DNA of 64,000 nucleotides from Cunninghamia lanceolata (taxonomy: Eukaryota; Streptophyta; Pinopsida; Cupressales; Cupressaceae). A program made the translations under genes and the position numbers. The notes under the pieces are model-generated. The model saw only the letters and a program-made list of their open reading frames with translations. It searched no databases and had not been told where the DNA came from. The stretch spans positions 4,712,001-4,776,000 of the forward strand of contig BSBN01001687.1 of assembly GCA_027924645.1 (NCBI GenBank), in the 5' to 3' direction. Shown here one piece after another: positions 22,387 through 33,108 of the stretch (positions are counted from its first letter, which is position 1; every line of letters starts with the position of its first letter).

Positions 22387-23903
22387 TGTATGTATAAATG
22401 CAAGGCCAATACATGCATTAAAGTATGGTCAACAAACACACCAAGCATAGATAAGACACGCCAATCACATAGAAGACAATAACAGGCATGCAAAACATGG
22501 AGAAGATAGTTAAAGTCACACAAAACATAGAGAAGATAGAATTGAATGCAGGGAAGACAATGAATGCATAGAAGACATGAATGATTTATTTTCTTTTTCT
22601 TTTTCTTGTATATATAAAATGCAGATGCAAGTACAAGGAAAGTAAACACACCACCCATAATGCAGGAGGGACTCATTGTCACCAGTCTTTAAGACTACAT
22701 ATGGAGCAACAAACATGCCATACAGAACAAGCACGCCATACAGAACAAGCACGCCAAACACACACACTTTGAAGACACAGGGAAAACACGATAGACAAGT
22801 GATGGAGTGTTCCTATTTCTAGGTTCATCACCATCTGAGGCACATTATAGGCACACACCGATGATTGGGCTTCACTAGAACAATCACCAAAGACATGCTT
22901 AAGGGTTGAGTTAGTCATAGAACTGCTCCCTGCCTCCATAGAGGACTTTTGAAAATGATAGGATGTGCACTCTCTTTGAGAAAATACACCATCCCCACAT
23001 CTGCAGAGGGCTTCTTAAGATGATTGATAATTGATTTCAAACAAAACTCATAGTGCAGGAGGGACTCTTCACCAACAGTCTTTAAGACTACACCTGGGGA
23101 CAAGCACATTGCTAACATCTACAATAGACAACTTACCTTATATATGCCCCCACCTTAAGGTGGTTGATATCAGGTATCGATATCAAACACGTTAAGGTAG
23201 GAATAAAACACACAAGGAAAAATAGAGTTTCACAAAACACATACCCCCTAGAGGTAACATGTACTTTACGACCACCAAATGTTCCCACAAACACATCCTT
23301 GAAAGAAACATGTTAGTGTCCACATAATCATAATAAACAATAATGCATATGAAATCTGAGGAATGCAAGATTCAAGATAGACAAAGTACACAAAGCAACA
23401 ATATTGTTATGTTTTGTAAGTGAGATAAGACACCATCAAGATCACTACATAGAATGTATAGAGTACTTCTACTAACCAAGCATCAGCTAATATATATCAA
23501 CCCCATCGTCATATTAGGAACTAAGTCCAATTTTTGATTTCTTGCTAAAGGGACACTAGGTCCACATCAGTATAAATATTTTTCACCATCCACCCACTAG
23601 ATAGAAACACTAGAGGAAGGTAAACAATGAAATAAGAGAGGAGAAACAAGTACCTTAGGGATAGTCATGTAGGAGGGTGTCCCCAATTTATAAACTGCAA
23701 AGCTATGTCTGTAAGACACAACACACAACAATGAAAACAAAGAAAGGCAATATAGAGGAATGATGATACAAATAGAAGAAGGTCACAACAAAGGTAGTCT
23801 CCTGGTATCCTGGACCTTACAAGAAAATCAGAGGTCATCCTAGGAGGCCTAAACAACATATAACACATCATTGGGGAAACACATCACAAGAGATAAAGGG
23901 TTA
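22387..23903 (-). other. Repetitive non-coding 3' interior of element F
   Basis: No gene. It holds a 17-base unit (CATACAGAACAAGCACG) repeated around 22717-22757, and repeats built on AGAAGA and ACATGGAGAAGATAG at 22470-22580. A roughly 50-base segment is duplicated at 22660-22712 and 23052-23105 (both contain GCAGGAGGGACTC and CAGTCTTTAAGACTAC). Frames at 22383-22939 and 23665-23871 are driven by these repeats. Confidence 0.7.
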
Positions 23904-24240
23904 TCAATACTTACTTGTAGGGACAACCGAGCTAGCAGTTGTCAATGAGAAAATCATCATCATCGTCATCTTCCCACTCCCAAATGTTGGAGGAAAGTGG
24001 GACGTAAGGTACCATAGCCCAACTTTTGTTCTTGTTTTCAAGTTGTCCATTCTTAGGATCATCTTTATTTGGTTCAATGTTTGGTTCAATGTTTGGTTCA
24101 ATGTTTTCTTGTTGAGATACAAGTGGTTGGGCATAAGCTTGTTGCCTTCTCTTCCTTTCTTTTTCTTGTCGATTTCTTTTTGTTCTACCACTTATCTCTT
24201 GTAACATAGGGTTTTTCTCTTTCATAGGTTTTTGCATTTT
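23904..24240 (-). pseudogene. Low-complexity linker ORF, element F
   Basis: Two overlapping minus-strand frames. The better one (23932-24237) encodes a basic stretch (GRTKRNRQEKERKRRQQAYA), three tandem IEPN units made by a 12-base repeat (GGTTCAATGTTT, 24073-24108), and an acidic tail (WEWEDDDDDDFLIDNC). It follows the protease-like segment, where gypsy elements have a variable linker before RT. No enzyme motif is present and RT does not follow. Role unknown. Confidence 0.5.
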
Positions 24241-24399
24241 AGAAGAGGAAGCACCAGGATCAAATCACATTTGTCTAGGTGGAATGCTTTATTGTCGACA
24301 ACTACCTCCCAATCCTTGTAAGGATGGTGGGGGAGGAACCTCATCATAGGGTCCATTTCCTTTCAATCTAGGATTCTCTTCAAATGTAGGTTGTTTGTC

Positions 24400-25055
24400 T
24401 CTTGTTATTTATTGCATAGAGGGGCCAGCCACTTGATGTAATAGTTTTGTTTTGTAGTTTCTACAACTCAAGAAGTTAAAGTCTATTTGTGGCTTTGGTT
24501 CCACCTCAGATTTTTCCCAAAAGTAATCCAGTTTACAATGTTGTCTTGTAACCAAAGGTTTATACTTATTGTGAGGGATAGTAATCACATGTCCATTCAA
24601 AGGAAATTTTAGACAATTATGAATTGTTGAAGGGACAAATTTCATAGCCTTTAACCATGGGTGTCCAAGTTTTATGCGAAAGAGATCAGAAATGGGTACA
24701 ACATCAAACCATTGTTCTACATGTTTCTTAAATATAGTGAGCAAAAATGATATCTTCCCAGAAGTGTTTATAAAGGTTCCCTTATGTGTTTTAATCATCA
24801 TATCTGAATGGTCATAAAATATTTACATCAAATTATGTGAATAGAGAAACTCTTCTATAGCCACATTAGTCATGCAATTAGGATCAATAAGGGTTCCATC
24901 CATAGGATTTTCCATTATTTTCACAGTGATATAGAGGTCCTTCAATGTCTCCAATTGTTCTATCATGAGGTGTAAACACAATTTTAGGTTCGGTGACCTT
25001 TCTCTTCATGTGAGGCCTAGGAGGGACCCTATTGTTGTTGTTGCAATTAGAATCC
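24400..25055 (-). pseudogene. pro: Gypsy protease-like region, element F
   Basis: The longest clear frame is 24409-24801. Its motif VPISDLFRIKLGHPWLKAMK followed by FVPSTIHNCLKFPLNGHVIT corresponds to the C-terminal part of the aspartic protease of Tat-type plant gypsy polyproteins (usual form LGRPWIHxxxAVPSTLHQxLKF). Upstream, LIDPNCMTNVAIEEFLYS occupies the place of the catalytic loop; the Asp is kept but D-S/G-G is not. A possible start lies at 25053-25055 (MDSNCNNNN). Stops interrupt it. Gag is missing between here and the PBS, so this is a remnant, not a working protease. Confidence 0.7.
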
Positions 25056-26332
25056 ATGTGTATATTATTTCAAATCAATGTAAGATCATATTTTAAAAGT
25101 TTTTTAAAAGTATGCAAAAGACAAGTGCAAAACTATGTGTGAAAATGAACTAAAATGTTTGATTTTTTCAACTTTTTTCAATGCAAATAAGTGAAAGAAA
25201 GAGTGTTGTAAGGAAATTGATCAGGGGCAGAAAATAATGTCTTATATCAGTCCAATACAGAAATAATATCCTTCACAACACACTCTTGATGCAAATCTAG
25301 GATGATGACTAGTCAAAACCTAGTAAAAATGATCTAAAATATGTGATTTTTCACAAATTTTGAATGCAAAGACCCAACAAAAGGAGTGTTGTAAAGAATT
25401 TTAGGAGGTTAAATAGATTATAGTAGTAATATCAGTCATCTAAATCCATAAAATCCATCACAACATGCTTGGAGTGCAAGTCTAGGTCACACCCTAGGGC
25501 AAATATAGCAAAAATGTGAAATTTTTCACCAAATTTTCAACACAAGAGCCTAATAAAAAAGTGCTATGAAGATTTTTAGGAGCATAAGTAGATAATAACC
25601 CTAATAATAGCCAATTAGTACAAAAATATTGTTCACAACATGCCTATGGTAAGAATCTAGAGAGTTGATAATGCCAAATCTAGTGAAAATCAAGGTTTTT
25701 TCAAGCCCTACGTATGAGATATTAATGTAAAATGCTATATGAATGTATTTAAATCTGATTTATGATGAAAATTAATTCCACTTAGATCTGAAAATGATTT
25801 TCAAATCCTACAATGTATAATGCAAGTGCAAATCTATTGAAAAATCAATGAAAAATGCTACTTTTTTGTTGAAAATTTCTATGTAAAAATGCAAATTTTT
25901 GAGATCTAAATGCAAATCTACACTAAAATGCAACACTACAAGAAAATTAAAATTTGAATGAGTGTCTAAGATCAGTAGAAAAATCTAAAACAAGATTTTA
26001 CCTACAAACCTAGCTTTTGAAATTACTAGGTTATATGAAAAATTCAAAATTTCCAACAAAACCCTAGCAATTTTATGATGAAAATGCAATGCAAGTGATT
26101 GAATTTTTGTAATTTTATGAAATTTAGCTCAGATATAATGCAAAAATTATAAATTTAATGAAATTCAAATTAATTTATGCAAAATGCAAACCCTAGAATG
26201 CAGTTTTTTTCAAATTTCCAAATTTTTTAATTTTTTTTGTAATTTTTCCAATGCACTAAGATGAATAATGAAATGAATGAATGAAATGACTACAAATATG
26301 AAGTAAAACATTTAGCAAGGTGCCAAAACATT
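25056..26332 (-). repeat. 5' leader of element F with degenerate 180-base tandem repeats
   Basis: No gene. Three diverged units of about 175-184 bases run from roughly 25130 to 25670. Each contains an AAAATGTGATTTTTCA-like core, GTGTTGTA (25203, 25386) or GTGCTATG (25561), TAATATCAGTC-like text and CACAACATGC-like text (25273, 25457, 25639). Below 26330 the sequence is extremely A/T-rich with many GCAAAT words. Confidence 0.75.
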
Positions 26333-26354
26333 CATCAACATAGGTTCACCAAAA
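26333..26354 (-). promoter_or_regulatory. Putative primer binding site, element F
   Basis: Directly inside the 5' LTR the minus strand reads TTTTGGTGAACCTATG, which starts with TGG and resembles the TTGGTGACTC site of Tat-type elements (compare 61494). The tRNA partner was not determined. Confidence 0.55.
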
Positions 26355-27590
26355 GGTAATAGATAAAAAAGGGGATAATGATAATGTGTTTGATTGTGAT
26401 GGGTTATCTTATCCTCTTCTCACCTATGACATTCAATGACTTTATCAACCAAGTAGGAAATCTACTGTCAAGCCTTGGGTCACTTATAACATCAAGAAGA
26501 ATTGGATATGTGTGATTTTATTACTTGATAATGCCCAATTATTCTCAAAACCCTAATTATGCAAATACGGAAGCAAACAAACAAATTACTAAAAATGCTG
26601 CTACAAAAAGATGTAAAATAATAGACAAATGTGTACCAGTTTTCAAAGTTCAAGAAGCAGAATAGTCGGGGACTAATGAGTAGGGGACCTAATCCAGTGT
26701 CATGATTGTTGTCAGGATATAGGAACCTTATCTGTAACCTATTCCTGCTATCTCAGAGATTCTTCTGTCATAGGATCCAGAGGACTAATGAGTGGGTGCC
26801 CAAGTCCAGGTCCCTGTTTTCAACTCTGATATGTGATTCTAACACTTTGCAACACTCTCTTGTAACTCCCCTTTTCCAAATGTGACACTTGTAGCCTATA
26901 ATCATAAGGAGTGTGGGAGGGGTTGTGGTGTTTAGAGGCTTTCCTTAGTCAAGCCCTGGAGAGACATTCAAGTCTTCCAAACACCATTGTCAGAGAGAGT
27001 GAGCATGTCCTTGTGGGATAGAGGCAAAATCCAAATGATAAATGATCAAAAGCACAATTGATATCACATTGTAGTGAAGATCTCATGGAAGGAAGAATCT
27101 CTTCATGCCATGAGGAGATGGATGCTCAAATCTACAAATACAAATACATAAACAACACAAAATCTACTCTTCTACACAATAATGCCTTGAATCATTTCAA
27201 AAGAATGCATAAAGATCACCATAGCCATCTAGTCTACAAATAAATGCCTAAACATGCTTATATATGCAACTATAAGCATTCCCACCAAGAATTCTGTAAT
27301 TCAAACTTACCATTTCAGCCTAGGAACCAAATAATAGTCATAAACCAACACTTAAAATTTGGGCCTGACCCAAAATAGGGCAGGACTAGGGCATGGGTGC
27401 CCGAGTACTCCCCCTATTTTGGGAAGGGTCTATCTCAAGGGATCCCCCTAGGCCCCATTCATCATGAAACTTAGGGGTTTTATCATCAGGATGCCAAAAT
27501 ATGATGCAAGATGTCCTAAATGTAGATCAAAGACCTAGGAGCTAAACCTTAAGAGGGAAAAACCCCCAAGGGGACATTTTCTGACGTTAA
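26355..27590 (-). repeat. 5' LTR of element F (about 1,236 bp)
   Basis: GGTAATAGATAAAA to CTGACGTTA(A); matches 21127-22367 with many single changes. The terminal TG has become GG here. Confidence 0.88.
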
Positions 27591-29023
27591 AATAATATAA
27601 AAGTAGAATAAGCATAGGAACAACAACCACAAAGACATAACACATAAACACCAAGATTTTACGTGGAAAACTAAAAAAGGGAAAAACCATGGTGAGTGTT
27701 AGCTCGAAATATATTAATATAGCACAATACTAGATTACAATAAGGCTCACTACCCTAAGAAATGCTCATTGAAAGAAAGACTCACTACCAAAATAGGCTC
27801 ACTACCTAGAGAAAGGAAGAAGAAAGAAGAAAGGCTCACTGCCAAGTTGAACTGCTCAGATTGCATCTACACATGCATAGTTGCAGCTCCAATGAAGCAC
27901 AGAAAAATTGATTCAACACTCTTCATCTCTATCTACCTTGTTTCACTTCTCTACTCTTATTTGGGGATAAGATCTCTCTTCTTTTTCTAGTTGTTACCTT
28001 ATCTTCTCATGCTTCTCACACACAAAATACTTCATCACATGTCATACTTATCAATATGAAATTCATTGGATATATATATCTACAACAAGATTTATCTCTT
28101 AATCAGGTTGGCAAGCTAAACCTGAAATGTGTAAATTAAGAGTTCTACTCTATCGGCTTGATCTTGTATACAATTTGCATTGTAAAATCAAAGAAGCATG
28201 TATAATTATTCACATAGGTTAGTCCTAATCACATAACCACTTAGATTAATTATCTAGATGCTATAGCTTCTCTGCATAAGGATCTACCATGCTTGTCAGC
28301 TTGTTCCTTAAGAACATACTTGATCAATTCATCTGTCATATCATGGACCATATTGCAGACCACATGAGACTTAATAAATCATATCCAACAATAATTAGTG
28401 ACCTCTTAACAAGCCTTTAGATTTGTGGAACAAGATAGACCTATATGTCAAAATGCAGATCTTAGAACTGTTGCACTGTCACAGAGAAATACTATCAAAC
28501 TAGAAGCTGATATTGGAAAGCTTGTAGAATGTGATATATTGAACTTCAAGGGCTATAATCCTAGATTTTGGTAGACATGACATGTTTTTTATTTTCCTTA
28601 GAACTGCGGAGCAAAATATGCACTTGTGGACGAATGAGGACCCTTTTACTTTGCACTGTACACATTCCCTGTCTTACCTCTTTTCATCCAGACTTAGATA
28701 TTTTCTCCAAATGACTTGTGGAGGAAGTCATCACTTGAACACTAGAATATATCATCATTAAATATCTATGAGTCATCATACATGAACTACATTTACAGGT
28801 CTTCATCTGTGGAGGCATACTGATTCAGTTTCTATCCCTTACTCTGAACACTATCCATACTTAGTCATTTTGGCCTTTCGGACTTGAATACTTTGTGCCT
28901 TCTTGCCAATCCAAGTTGATATTCCAGAATGATGTCTTCTTGTCATGTTGATGTATCCTCTTTGCCTTGTTTCCATCAATGACAACATTCAAGTCTTCTT
29001 CATAGAAGTGTCTCTTGCCAACA
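27591..29023 (-). repeat. 3' LTR of element E, part 2
   Basis: Resumes after F with AATAATATAAAAGTAG and ends GCCAACA at 29023; matches 33200-34654. It contains a GGCTCACTACC motif cluster (27740-27845) and the U3 arm CATCAATGACAA (28974-28985). The frame 27769-27990 (and 33430-33615 in the other LTR) is not conserved as protein. Confidence 0.88.
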
Positions 29024-29036
29024 ATCTCCCCCTTTG
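29024..29036 (-). promoter_or_regulatory. Polypurine tract, element E
   Basis: The sense strand reads CCAAAGGGGGAGAT against the LTR. Inverted-repeat arms are CATCAATGACAA (28974) and TTGGCATTGATG (29034-29045, one mismatch). Confidence 0.85.
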
Positions 29037-29255
29037 GCATTGATGGCAACACTCAATGAAAAATGCTTGTGTTGCTCCCCCTTACTCTGTACACTCTATT
29101 TTTTCTATTCTCCTTTAGACATATGCTTATTTTTCACTAGTTTTTCTCTCCCTATTTGACATCAATGGCAAAGGTGGGTGAACACACAAAATTGTGTCAA
29201 AAATTCTTCAAAACTGTCATATTCTGCCGCATATATACAAGTACACATTTCTATC
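29037..29255 (-). other. 3' untranslated region of element E
   Basis: Short non-coding stretch between ORF2 and the PPT. It contains further CTCCCCCT near 29078 and TTGACATCAATGGCAAAG at 29157-29174, as in element D. Confidence 0.6.
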
Positions 29256-31484
29256 TTAATTTACATTTGAAGGTAGAATATCATTATAGATAGTCTTTAT
29301 CAGAGCTATCTCTCTATTCCAACTATACCTAGCAGTCTCCAAAATATATGGTTGTTTATCCAAAAAACTAGCTTTTCTACCTTCTGCACATCTGATGGTG
29401 TATCAATTAATGCTTGTGATTTCAAGGCTTTATCTACCAGATTGGTCATGGAATCAATTTTTGGACTTATCAGCCCCCTTAGCTATCATCACTTATCTTT
29501 GATTTCTTCCCTTTTCTTTATCAGAGTGATCAAATCATAGTGAATATTTACAACCCATGTCTCTTTGGCACTTATTGACTCTACCAGATTATATGTTTTA
29601 GAAATATTAAGTAGTTTGAGTTCCATGTCCTTGATTTTATCTTCTAATTCCTTTGTGACATTTGGCCAAGATAAAGAAAATGTGTACAAGTCACAGGCTT
29701 ATTTTATGGCACTTTCTATACCTCTTATTCTTTGGTCTAAAGAGATTTTATCACTAATCAACATGGTTTTTTACTCGGCTAATCTTTTCTCATCAAATTC
29801 TTTTCTGACCTTTGTTTTTGTAGATTTTCAAAGGATTCAAAATGATTGCTGATTGATTTTATCATACCTTTTAGTTGATCAGTAGATGATATTGATGTAT
29901 CTTTCTGGTATTTAGCCATCAACTTTCCTAGTACATTAGATACTATTGTAATGATCTTATTGTCTTGCATGTGAGTATTCATCAATTCTTCCTATGCCTT
30001 TACTTGGGCAAATGACACTAATTCATTTTTTTGTTCCAAAGACAAGGAATTTAGATTTATTGGTTCTTGAGGAAACTTGGGTAGATCTAGGATTTGTGCA
30101 CTTTGTAGTTTTTTCAAGGGTTTTGTAATAGTTTCTCTTGCCTCTTTTTCTTCACTAGGTGAAACTTTCTTTCTTTTCTTCTCTTCAGTTGTGGCTTCTA
30201 TAGTGGATGAGGTCCTTATTCTTTGTCTAGGACTAGATGTTGGTCTCTTCTCTTCAAGTCTCTAATCTTTCCTTTCTGGAGTGCTTGATGTCCATTCTAC
30301 CAGAGCACCTATGGACTTTGATCCTCCTGATTTGGTTTTTGCCTTACTTAATTGTTCATCTAATATTTTCTCTGACTAGTTAGGTTCCATCAACATTTTG
30401 GAAGATAATTCTGAGAATGCCCCAAATCTGTCCTCTTTGGGATCAATAGGTTGACTTAGTAGTACATCAGCTAATTCAGTCAAGACATCTTATGCAACTT
30501 CATAACCTAGTTTAGGGACCCATACAGTTCTTGGTTCCACAACTTCCATGAAGCATTTGTCTTTATCCACCATGAATACAATATCCTTTTCATACTTTAT
30601 CACTACATTTTCGGGTATATGGAACCTACTTAACATTTTCATTTGAAAATCTTTGAAATAATTCCATAAGATTTCATTCTTCTTATCTGCATTACCCAAA
30701 CTCTATAAGTGATTTCTTATTTGAGTGGCTACAAGTATGTGATCAAGCTAGACAATATTTCCTAAACTAGGTAGCTCTCTCAGGAAGTAAAAGAGTAAAC
30801 ATGTAATCAATGTTCCATATTTGAAAGGATGATTAGTTTCTTTTGTTCTTTTCAAGTTCTCCATTAGTTCACTCCAAAGCAATTCACTAAGCTCATAATC
30901 CATATATATGCAGTGTATATAGATGATGCAGACACAGAATTTTCCTTGTTCGAAAAGGATATTTTGTATCCAATAATCATTAATGCAAATTTGACAATTA
31001 GATTCTTAATATCATTTACTATAAGGGCATTCTTATCAAGTTTGGCTCCTATTAGTTGCATTACCACAATGCTCTTCATTTTATTTACGCTTGGAACCCT
31101 TACAGAGGAGATCATACTGGTTACAGCCTTGATATCTTCTTTAGTTATCATATAGGGTTCATCAAGCCATATAAATTCATCATGAATTCTGCTTGGAATA
31201 AGCTTGACCGATGCATCATTTGAAATTGCAGGAAAATCTAACTAGGAGTCAAATTTCTTTTCTCCTAAAGCTCTATATTCATCTTTCAATACAACATCCA
31301 TAGTAGTCAGTTTGTCCAAATACAATTTTACTAACTTCATATGATCATATTCTTCTAGACTGATATGAATGTATGCTCTGACATCTTCCATATGCATAAC
31401 CCAATGTGGTGTAATTGAGAATGCCCCAAATGGATCATTTTCTAGTGGTTTGAAGAATTGTTTCTTAAACTTTGGGTGAGGCAT
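29256..31484 (-). pseudogene. Unknown ORF2 of element E (about 742 codons)
   Basis: Starts at the ATG at 31482-31484 (MPHPKFKKQFFKPLEND) and can be followed in pieces to a stop at 29256. Residues about 1-250 look globular (WVMHMEDVRAYIHIS, EYDHMKLVKLYLDKLT, DEYRALGEKKF, FALMIIGYKISFSNKENSVS). A second block has FHIPENVVIKYEKDIVFMVD and VEPRTVWVPKLGYEV (30490-30699). Next comes a Lys/Ser/Pro-rich basic linker (about 30060-30260 on this strand: EEKKRKKVSPSEEKEARE) and a helical C-terminus (29489-29985: KELEDKIKDMELKLLN). Frameshifts lie near 30850 and 29750, with several stops. I recognise no family; it has no RT, integrase, protease or zinc-knuckle motif. Its place after a gag-like ORF suggests an element-encoded accessory protein. 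Confidence 0.6.
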
Positions 31485-31962
31485 TTTCTATATCTCAATT
31501 ACATGAGGAGTAAACATTTTCACAGAATAATTTAATTTTCACAGTAGGGTTGTCAGGTTGTAAATACCTTTTTTTGCCAGATTAGGGTTTCCTTGATCTT
31601 GTCCTGATTCGTTTGGAGAACACTATAGTTTCTCTGAATTTTGATTTTAGTTTTCTTTAGACATTTGAGAGCTTAAAAAAATGATTTTTCTTTTGAATAC
31701 AACTCCTTTTAACCCTCGTATGCTGAAACCTAAGTGTCATTAATGTCATTCTTTTAAAAAGTTGTCAAGCACTTTCCTGATAATCAGACACTTTAGATTA
31801 CTCTACAAATCTTCACAATTGATCCTTTTCTTCTGGGACTTCCTTCAAAAGATCAATCATATGATTGTTCTCATCATATTTTCATGTCAGATTCTAGTAC
31901 AAACTATCTGGTTGGGGGTTTTAGATTTTCAACACTGCTCCCCCTAAGCTAGAGCTCTCAAT
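31485..31962 (-). other. Spacer between ORF1 and ORF2 of element E
   Basis: About 480 bases with no supported frame. AGGGGGAGCAGTG on the sense strand near 31940 is a PPT-like purine tract located between the two ORFs. Confidence 0.55.
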
Positions 31963-33050
31963 TTACTTCCTGGAGGAAGTATCTGCACCAAAATTTGGTG
32001 CGGATCCATCCCTGACATTTTCAACATCTTTATTGACCCAAACCTTGCCCATTTCATTCTTGGTTTTAACTAGATCAACCTTTTCTTTTCCTTTATCATT
32101 TATTTTCTCTGTTTTCCTAATTTCAATATGGTAGTTTCTTTTCACATTTTTGCTTTTGTAGACTTTTGCAATATGTCCATACTTGTTGCAATTGTAGCAC
32201 ACCACATTCCTTTGTCTTTGATTCCTTCTATTGATTGGATTTTATTTGCATTGATTAGCCATATGTCAAAATCTGTTACATGCAAAATACTTTCCATTGA
32301 ATGATTGACTATTCCTTGCATTGTAGGAACCATTCCTTACCAGATTTCTGCATTCATTTGATTTATGACCAATTTTCTTGTAGTTGAAACATTGACTAGA
32401 GAATGATGGAACATTCAGATTTACTATAGTTCTGCATTGAGTAGCCTTATGACCAAACTTTTTGCAACTAAAATAGTGACCATTGAAAGATGGATACCTT
32501 TGAGCATTTGGCTGTGTGATTAGAGGTCTTCTAGGTCTTCTTCTTTGATTTCTAAACTGGTTTCCTCTGTTTTACTTTAACTCAAAGTTTGCTTGACCAA
32601 ATTTTGATCTTTATCCTTTCTCAAATCTCAAACCTTGCTTGACATCAGCACTCTTTTGACGTACAATAATTTCATCAAGATTTGTAGAACATATCTTGTA
32701 CTTTTCTTCATAGCTCTTAGCTACTTCCAGATCAAATTTCAGAAGTAGCACTTCTTTGCCCAATTTTTCACATTCCTCTAATTTATCCTTAACAACTTGA
32801 TTTAGATGCCTTTCGATTTCTTCCTTCTTTTCAACTTCCAGTGTCAACCCACTTAGAAATTCATGAGCTTCATCTAATTGATCATTTAGCTCCTTGCTTT
32901 TCTCTCTAAACTTCCTGACTTGCTCTCTTAGTTTTAGGATGCATTCATCAACTTCTTGAATATTAGCTTTTAGATCCTTGATTTTTGCCTCAGATTTTTC
33001 AAGATCAATAAGGGTTGCTTCTAAATCTTCTTGCTGCTATGATTACACTA
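31963..33050 (-). pseudogene. gag: Coiled-coil / zinc-knuckle Gag-like ORF1, element E
   Basis: Readable from about 33050 to the stop at 31963. The N-terminal half is a long Lys/Glu/Leu coiled coil (for example 32611-32847: KDKLEECEKLGKEVLLLKFD). A basic linker (RRRPRRP) follows, then four tandem CCHC-like knuckles: YFSCKKFGHKATQC, CFNYKKIGHKSNEC, YFACNRF*HMANQC and CYNCNKYGHIAKVY, each damaged at one or more positions. The usual ATG just after the PBS is not present: coding-like sequence begins within 50 bases of the PBS without a start, so the 5' end is altered or deleted. Same architecture as ORF1 of element B. Expected role: RNA binding and particle assembly. Confidence 0.75.
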
Positions 33051-33094
33051 CCTCAGATCTTCCTTAAGTTGTTAGGCCTCTTCTAAGGAAGTTG

Positions 33095-33106
33095 GCTCTG
33101 ACACTA
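33095..33106 (-). promoter_or_regulatory. Primer binding site (degenerate), element E
   Basis: The minus strand reads TAGTGTCAGAGC, two changes from the initiator-Met site TGGTATCAGAGC, two bases inside the LTR. Confidence 0.75.
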
Positions 33107-33108
33107 AT

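Larger units (their letters stand above)
21127..27590 (-). mobile_element. Element F: gypsy-derived LTR element lacking gag and RT
   Basis: Inserted in the LTR of E, with AATAAT on both sides (21121-21126 and 27591-27596; the duplication is 5 or 6 bp). LTRs are 21127-22367 and 26355-27590 (about 1.24 kb). The PPT AAAGTGGGGGCTAAAT next to the left LTR sets the minus orientation and is of the gypsy type. The 4-kb interior holds a protease-like segment, low-complexity coding remnants and tandem repeats. No RT, RNase H or integrase is visible, so it was probably non-autonomous or is a deletion derivative. Confidence 0.82.

Noticed and set aside
22383..22939. Minus-strand Cys/Leu-rich ORFs that look like membrane proteins
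   Set aside because: Produced by short tandem repeats in element F; three overlapping frames are open at once, which signals composition rather than coding.
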